From assembly GCA_963691715.1 (NCBI GenBank), contig OY829281.1, positions 868,001 to 932,000 of the forward strand: DNA of 64,000 nucleotides, read 5' to 3'. Shown here piece after piece: positions 61,306 to 64,000 of this stretch. The notes under the pieces were generated by a model. That model was given only the letters and a program-made list of their open reading frames with translations, had not been told where the DNA came from and did no database searches. This stretch comes from HXMU1420-13 sp963691715. Lineage in GTDB: Bacteria > Bacteroidota > Rhodothermia > Balneolales > Balneolaceae. The translations under genes were made by a program, and so were the position numbers. Within the stretch, counting starts at the first letter, position 1; every line of letters starts with the position of its first letter.

Positions 61306-61338
61306 ATGCAAAACCAACCAACTGTTCTAGTTTTGCAT
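61306..61338. promoter_or_regulatory. inverted repeat upstream of the SUF operon
   Basis: ATGCAAAAC (61306-61314) and GTTTTGCAT (61330-61338) are perfect 9-base complements with a 15-base loop, 27-59 bases before the sufB ATG and about 100 bases beyond the manA stop. It may be an operator or 5'-leader hairpin for the SUF operon, or a terminator of manA (TTTT follows on the minus strand). Confidence 0.35.
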
Positions 61339-61436
61339 TCAAACAGGTTTTCCTTATTTGAATGTCTTAAATATACTAAAACCCTATCTCATAATTCATT
61401 GAGAAATCTTATTAAGGAAATAGATACAACTACATT

Positions 61437-62420
61437 TCAATTCGGTAATGGAATCTTAACTTCGAGAAATTTTGAACTCATTAATGGGTTCAAAATAATT
61501 GCATTTAACGCATTAGGGACTAGTATAGAATCGCCCAGTTTATAGTTTATAGTACCACCATCATATGCTATACTACCTTCTCCTTCTAAACACATCAAAA
61601 TTACACAAGAATCATAAGATGCATAGTTTCTCTCCTCTTGATCAGAGATATGAAGTTTATGGGTAACAAAATATTGACTTCTACCTATTTCAACATCAGT
61701 GCCTAATTTATCATATGATGTTTTGTACTCACTGTAAAAGTTATAATCAATAGCATCGACCGCTTCTTCTATATGAAGTTCTCTGCCATTGCCGTGTGCA
61801 TCTACACGATCGAAATCATAAATCCGGTAAGTAATGTCTGAAGTTTGCTGAATTTCAGCAATTAATAAACCTTTGCCTATGGTATGAACACGACCAGCAG
61901 GAAGAAAAAAAACATCGTCATCGAAAACATCCTCACGGTTAAGTAATTCAACAAGTTTGCCAGATTCAAAATATTCTAAGTATTCTTCCTTATTCGTTGG
62001 TTTGTTAAAACCTGATATAAGAGTGGCACCTTTATCCGCTGAGACTACATACCACATTTCTGTTTTTCCAAATGAATTATGCCTTTTCATTCCTAATTCA
62101 TCGTCTGGGTGTACTTGAATACTTAGATCGTCATTTGCATCAATGAATTTAATTAATAGTGGAAACCTATTTCCAAATGTATTAAAAACAGAATCTCCAA
62201 TAAGATCGCCTTTATACTCTTCGATCAGATCAACAAGTGTTTTCCCTTTTAAATGTCCATTTGCAACCTTCGAAATATCACCATCTACTCCTGATATTTC
62301 CCAAGATTCACCTGCTTGTAATGATCCGTCAGTGGGTTTATCCAACACCGTATTTAATTTTTTTCCTCCCCAGATTTTGTCTTTTATGATTGGAGTAAAT
62401 TTTAATGGATATAAATTCAT
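61437..62420 (-). CDS. manA: mannose-6-phosphate isomerase, class I
   Basis: 327-residue zinc-dependent aldose-ketose isomerase linking fructose-6-phosphate and mannose-6-phosphate. Zinc-site residues are seen in SIQVHPDDE and KTEMWYVV, with PAGRVHTIGKGLLIAEIQQTSD and the REL-containing loop in the barrel. It is the shorter bacterial form. Ends about 160 bases before sufB on the same strand and begins 21 bases after the pta stop. Confidence 0.93.
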   Translation of the reverse strand: MNLYPLKFTPIIKDKIWGGKKLNTVLDKPTDGSLQAGESWEISGVDGDISKVANGHLKGKTLVDLIEEYKGDLIGDSVFNTFGNRFPLLIKFIDANDDLSIQVHPDDELGMKRHNSFGKTEMWYVVSADKGATLISGFNKPTNKEEYLEYFESGKLVELLNREDVFDDDVFFLPAGRVHTIGKGLLIAEIQQTSDITYRIYDFDRVDAHGNGRELHIEEAVDAIDYNFYSEYKTSYDKLGTDVEIGRSQYFVTHKLHISDQEERNYASYDSCVILMCLEGEGSIAYDGGTINYKLGDSILVPNALNAIILNPLMSSKFLEVKIPLPN

Positions 62421-62441
62421 AATTCGTAGTTTGAATTTGGT

Positions 62442-63389
62442 TTAATTACTTAATAAAGAGGCTACACAAGCAACATTAACAATATCTTCCCAACTACATC
62501 CCCGCGATAAATCCATCATTGGTTTATCTAAGCCTTGTATGATGGGGCCAGTTGCTGTGGCTCCTCCTAATCTTTGGGTAATTTTATAGCTAATATTTCC
62601 AGCATCTAAATTTGGAAAAATAAATACATTAGCATTTCCCGCAACTTTTGAAGTAGGCGCTTTTTGTAATCCTATGCTCTCCACGTAAGCCGCATCAAAT
62701 TGTAATTCGCCGTCAATTTCTAATTCTGGATTATTTATCTTTACCATATGGAATGCATTTTTAACTAGATCTACCCTTTCATGTTGGGCACTTCCTTTAG
62801 TAGAAAAGCTAAGCATTGCTACCTTTGAAAGCTCACCAGTTAATTTTGTGTGTGTTTCTGCGGAATCAATAGCAATGGTTGCTAGTTGTTCAGCACTAGG
62901 ATAAGGAACCACTGCACAGTCACCATAACTTAGTACACGATCATCCTCAAAACTCATCAAAAAAATGGATGATACGACACGTGAACCCTTTTTTAAACCA
63001 ATGGTTTGTATGGCCGCTTTTAACACATCACCAGTTGATGATATTGAACCTGCAACACCTCCATGTGCATGATCTGATGCAATCATTGAAGCAGCAAAAT
63101 ACAAAGGATTATTTACCATGGAAAAGGCTTTATCGAAAGTTATGCCTTTATGTTTTCTTTTTTCATAGTATGATGCGGCATATTCATCTAGTTTTGGAGA
63201 ACTCTCTATATTGATCATGTCAACAGAACTCTTCAAGCTATCCTTATTTGTAAGCAAAATGGGATGGCACAATTGGTTAATTTTCAAGTATTCGGCAGCT
63301 CGAATAACTCTTGGATCAGAAGATCTGGGAAAGACAATGGTCTTTAAATTTTTTGATGCCTTTTCTCTTAAAATCTTGATGATGTTCAT
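62442..63389 (-). CDS. pta: phosphate acetyltransferase
   Basis: 315-residue enzyme that interconverts acetyl-CoA and acetyl phosphate. It has the core domain only: an N-terminal VFPRSSDPRVIRAAEYL, ASDHAHGGVAGS, SFSTKGSAQHERVD, GELQFDAAYVES and AGNANVFIFPNLDAGNISYK, all family signatures. Short form without the regulatory N-terminal domain of E. coli Pta. No acetate kinase gene is adjacent. Phosphate butyryltransferases are similar, but the motifs favour Pta. Confidence 0.92.
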   Translation of the reverse strand: MNIIKILREKASKNLKTIVFPRSSDPRVIRAAEYLKINQLCHPILLTNKDSLKSSVDMINIESSPKLDEYAASYYEKRKHKGITFDKAFSMVNNPLYFAASMIASDHAHGGVAGSISSTGDVLKAAIQTIGLKKGSRVVSSIFLMSFEDDRVLSYGDCAVVPYPSAEQLATIAIDSAETHTKLTGELSKVAMLSFSTKGSAQHERVDLVKNAFHMVKINNPELEIDGELQFDAAYVESIGLQKAPTSKVAGNANVFIFPNLDAGNISYKITQRLGGATATGPIIQGLDKPMMDLSRGCSWEDIVNVACVASLLSN

Positions 63390-63390
63390 T

Positions 63391-64000
63391 TCAAATTACT
63401 AACAAAATAATTGCAAATATAGCGAGGATTATCCCCCAAAATTGTTTCAAAACCAATTGATCTCTCCAATAAAAATAACCTAGAATTGTCCCCAAAAATA
63501 CATTTAACAAATTAGTTATAGAAAAAACTAGCGCGCCAGATAATTTTTCTAATGCTGAAAGTAAGAAAAAGCTGGAATAAAGATTAACAATACCTATTAA
63601 TATTCCATAAATAATACTTTTTAAATCAAATTTTAATGCCTTTTTCGCAACTAGGTAACTTATACCTACAAAAAATGCAGCGATGAAAATCAAAAATAAA
63701 AAATGATCTTTCGAGAGTATGGATGCAAACTCTCTTTCATAGATTTTTAGTAATACATCAACAAATCCATTCAGCAGAAAAATGAACATTAATGACACTG
63801 AAAAAGTAATTCCTTTTGTTTGTTTCACCGTTGGTATGAGAAGTAAAAGTGAAATCAATACGAATAGTATGCCCAGGTAATTGTAAGCCTGTAATTTTTC
63901 ATTATAAAACCATACACTTACAAAAACAGGTAAGACTAATGATAAACGCATAGCTGCAATACTTATACCTACTCCATTTTTTTGAAGCGAATAACTGTAA
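63391..64000 (-). CDS. EamA/DMT-type transporter, 5' end outside window
   Basis: The C-terminal part of a drug/metabolite-type transporter. The frame is open through base 64000: 16 codons upstream of the first Met read GVGISIAAMRLSLVLPV across it, so the Met at 63951 is internal. About 200 residues are visible, with roughly six to seven hydrophobic helices and the FYNEKLQ and YFYWRDQLVLKQFWG loops typical of EamA halves. It probably began with a first EamA half to the right. Its stop is just after the pta start. Substrate unknown. Confidence 0.75.
   Translation of the reverse strand, partial: YSYSLQKNGVGISIAAMRLSLVLPVFVSVWFYNEKLQAYNYLGILFVLISLLLLIPTVKQTKGITFSVSLMFIFLLNGFVDVLLKIYEREFASILSKDHFLFLIFIAAFFVGISYLVAKKALKFDLKSIIYGILIGIVNLYSSFFLLSALEKLSGALVFSITNLLNVFLGTILGYFYWRDQLVLKQFWGIILAIFAIILLVI

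Noticed and set aside
61237..61545. Plus-strand open frame of 102 codons spanning the sufB-manA gap
   Set aside because: It overlaps the first codons of sufB and the end of manA, has no ribosome site and an irregular composition; it is probably a shadow.

Overview
The window looks like one stretch of a low-GC (about one third G+C by eye) Gram-negative chromosome from the Bacteroidota/FCB group, most likely a marine Balneolales- or Rhodothermia-like lineage. The reasons are the DUF2480, DUF4920, DUF5686 and Bacteroidota-type TonB proteins, many lipoproteins, a type 2 IPP isomerase, a complete SUF operon, little Shine-Dalgarno use, and a few TAnnTTTG-like promoter elements. No sequence search could be run, so the taxonomy is inference. 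No rRNA, tRNA or CRISPR array was recognised, and no gene-free stretch exceeds 300 bases.

Region 1 (1-10.9 kb): the 3' part of an alkaline phosphatase, a BNR/sialidase-like lipoprotein, small membrane and periplasmic proteins, a metallopeptidase-like protein whose HExxH Glu is Gln, a short SUI1/eIF1-type protein, a 1835-residue lipoprotein built of invasin-like Ig repeats (including a nearly perfect 1017-bp tandem duplication), and an MFS transporter.

Region 2 (11.0-22.2 kb) is the most interesting part: a compact type IV pilus-like locus. It encodes three tandem pilin-like proteins that all begin Met-Gly-Gln with no room for a longer leader, a PilC/GspF platform protein, a PilB ATPase, a cyclic-nucleotide-binding protein, a PilT-like ATPase with altered motifs, a PilM-PilN fusion, a PilO-PilP fusion, and a secretin ending in a SPOR domain. 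From the PilT gene onward the reading frames overlap by 1-4 bases. The first pilin has its own Shine-Dalgarno sequence and is followed by a strong intrinsic terminator. The second is interrupted by an in-frame TGA followed by 25 codons that resemble the C-termini of its paralogues.

Region 3 (22.2-41.7 kb): alpha/beta hydrolase, PlsC-type acyltransferase, tadA, apt, an unrecognised lipoprotein/coiled-coil pair with strong ribosome binding sites, and a minus-strand cluster of three parvulin-type periplasmic folding factors, a MoxR ATPase and a VWA-like membrane protein. A nucleoside salvage pair (CNT transporter and thymidine kinase), a UvrD-family helicase, der, a peroxiredoxin and a lone receiver protein follow.

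Region 4 (41.7-54.8 kb): TonB, a YegS-like lipid kinase, DUF952, an apparently intact IS1595-family insertion with inverted repeats and a 7-bp target duplication, a RimB/RimK pair, a PLP enzyme of the D-threonine aldolase/D-serine dehydratase fold, a DUF5686 outer-membrane protein, an S66 LD-carboxypeptidase, nadD, bamD, a polyprenyl synthase with type 2 IPP isomerase, and an SDR.

Region 5 (54.9-64 kb): DUF2480, then sufB-sufC-sufD-sufS-nfu-sufA (transcribed right to left), manA, pta and the 3' part of an EamA-type transporter cut by the window edge.
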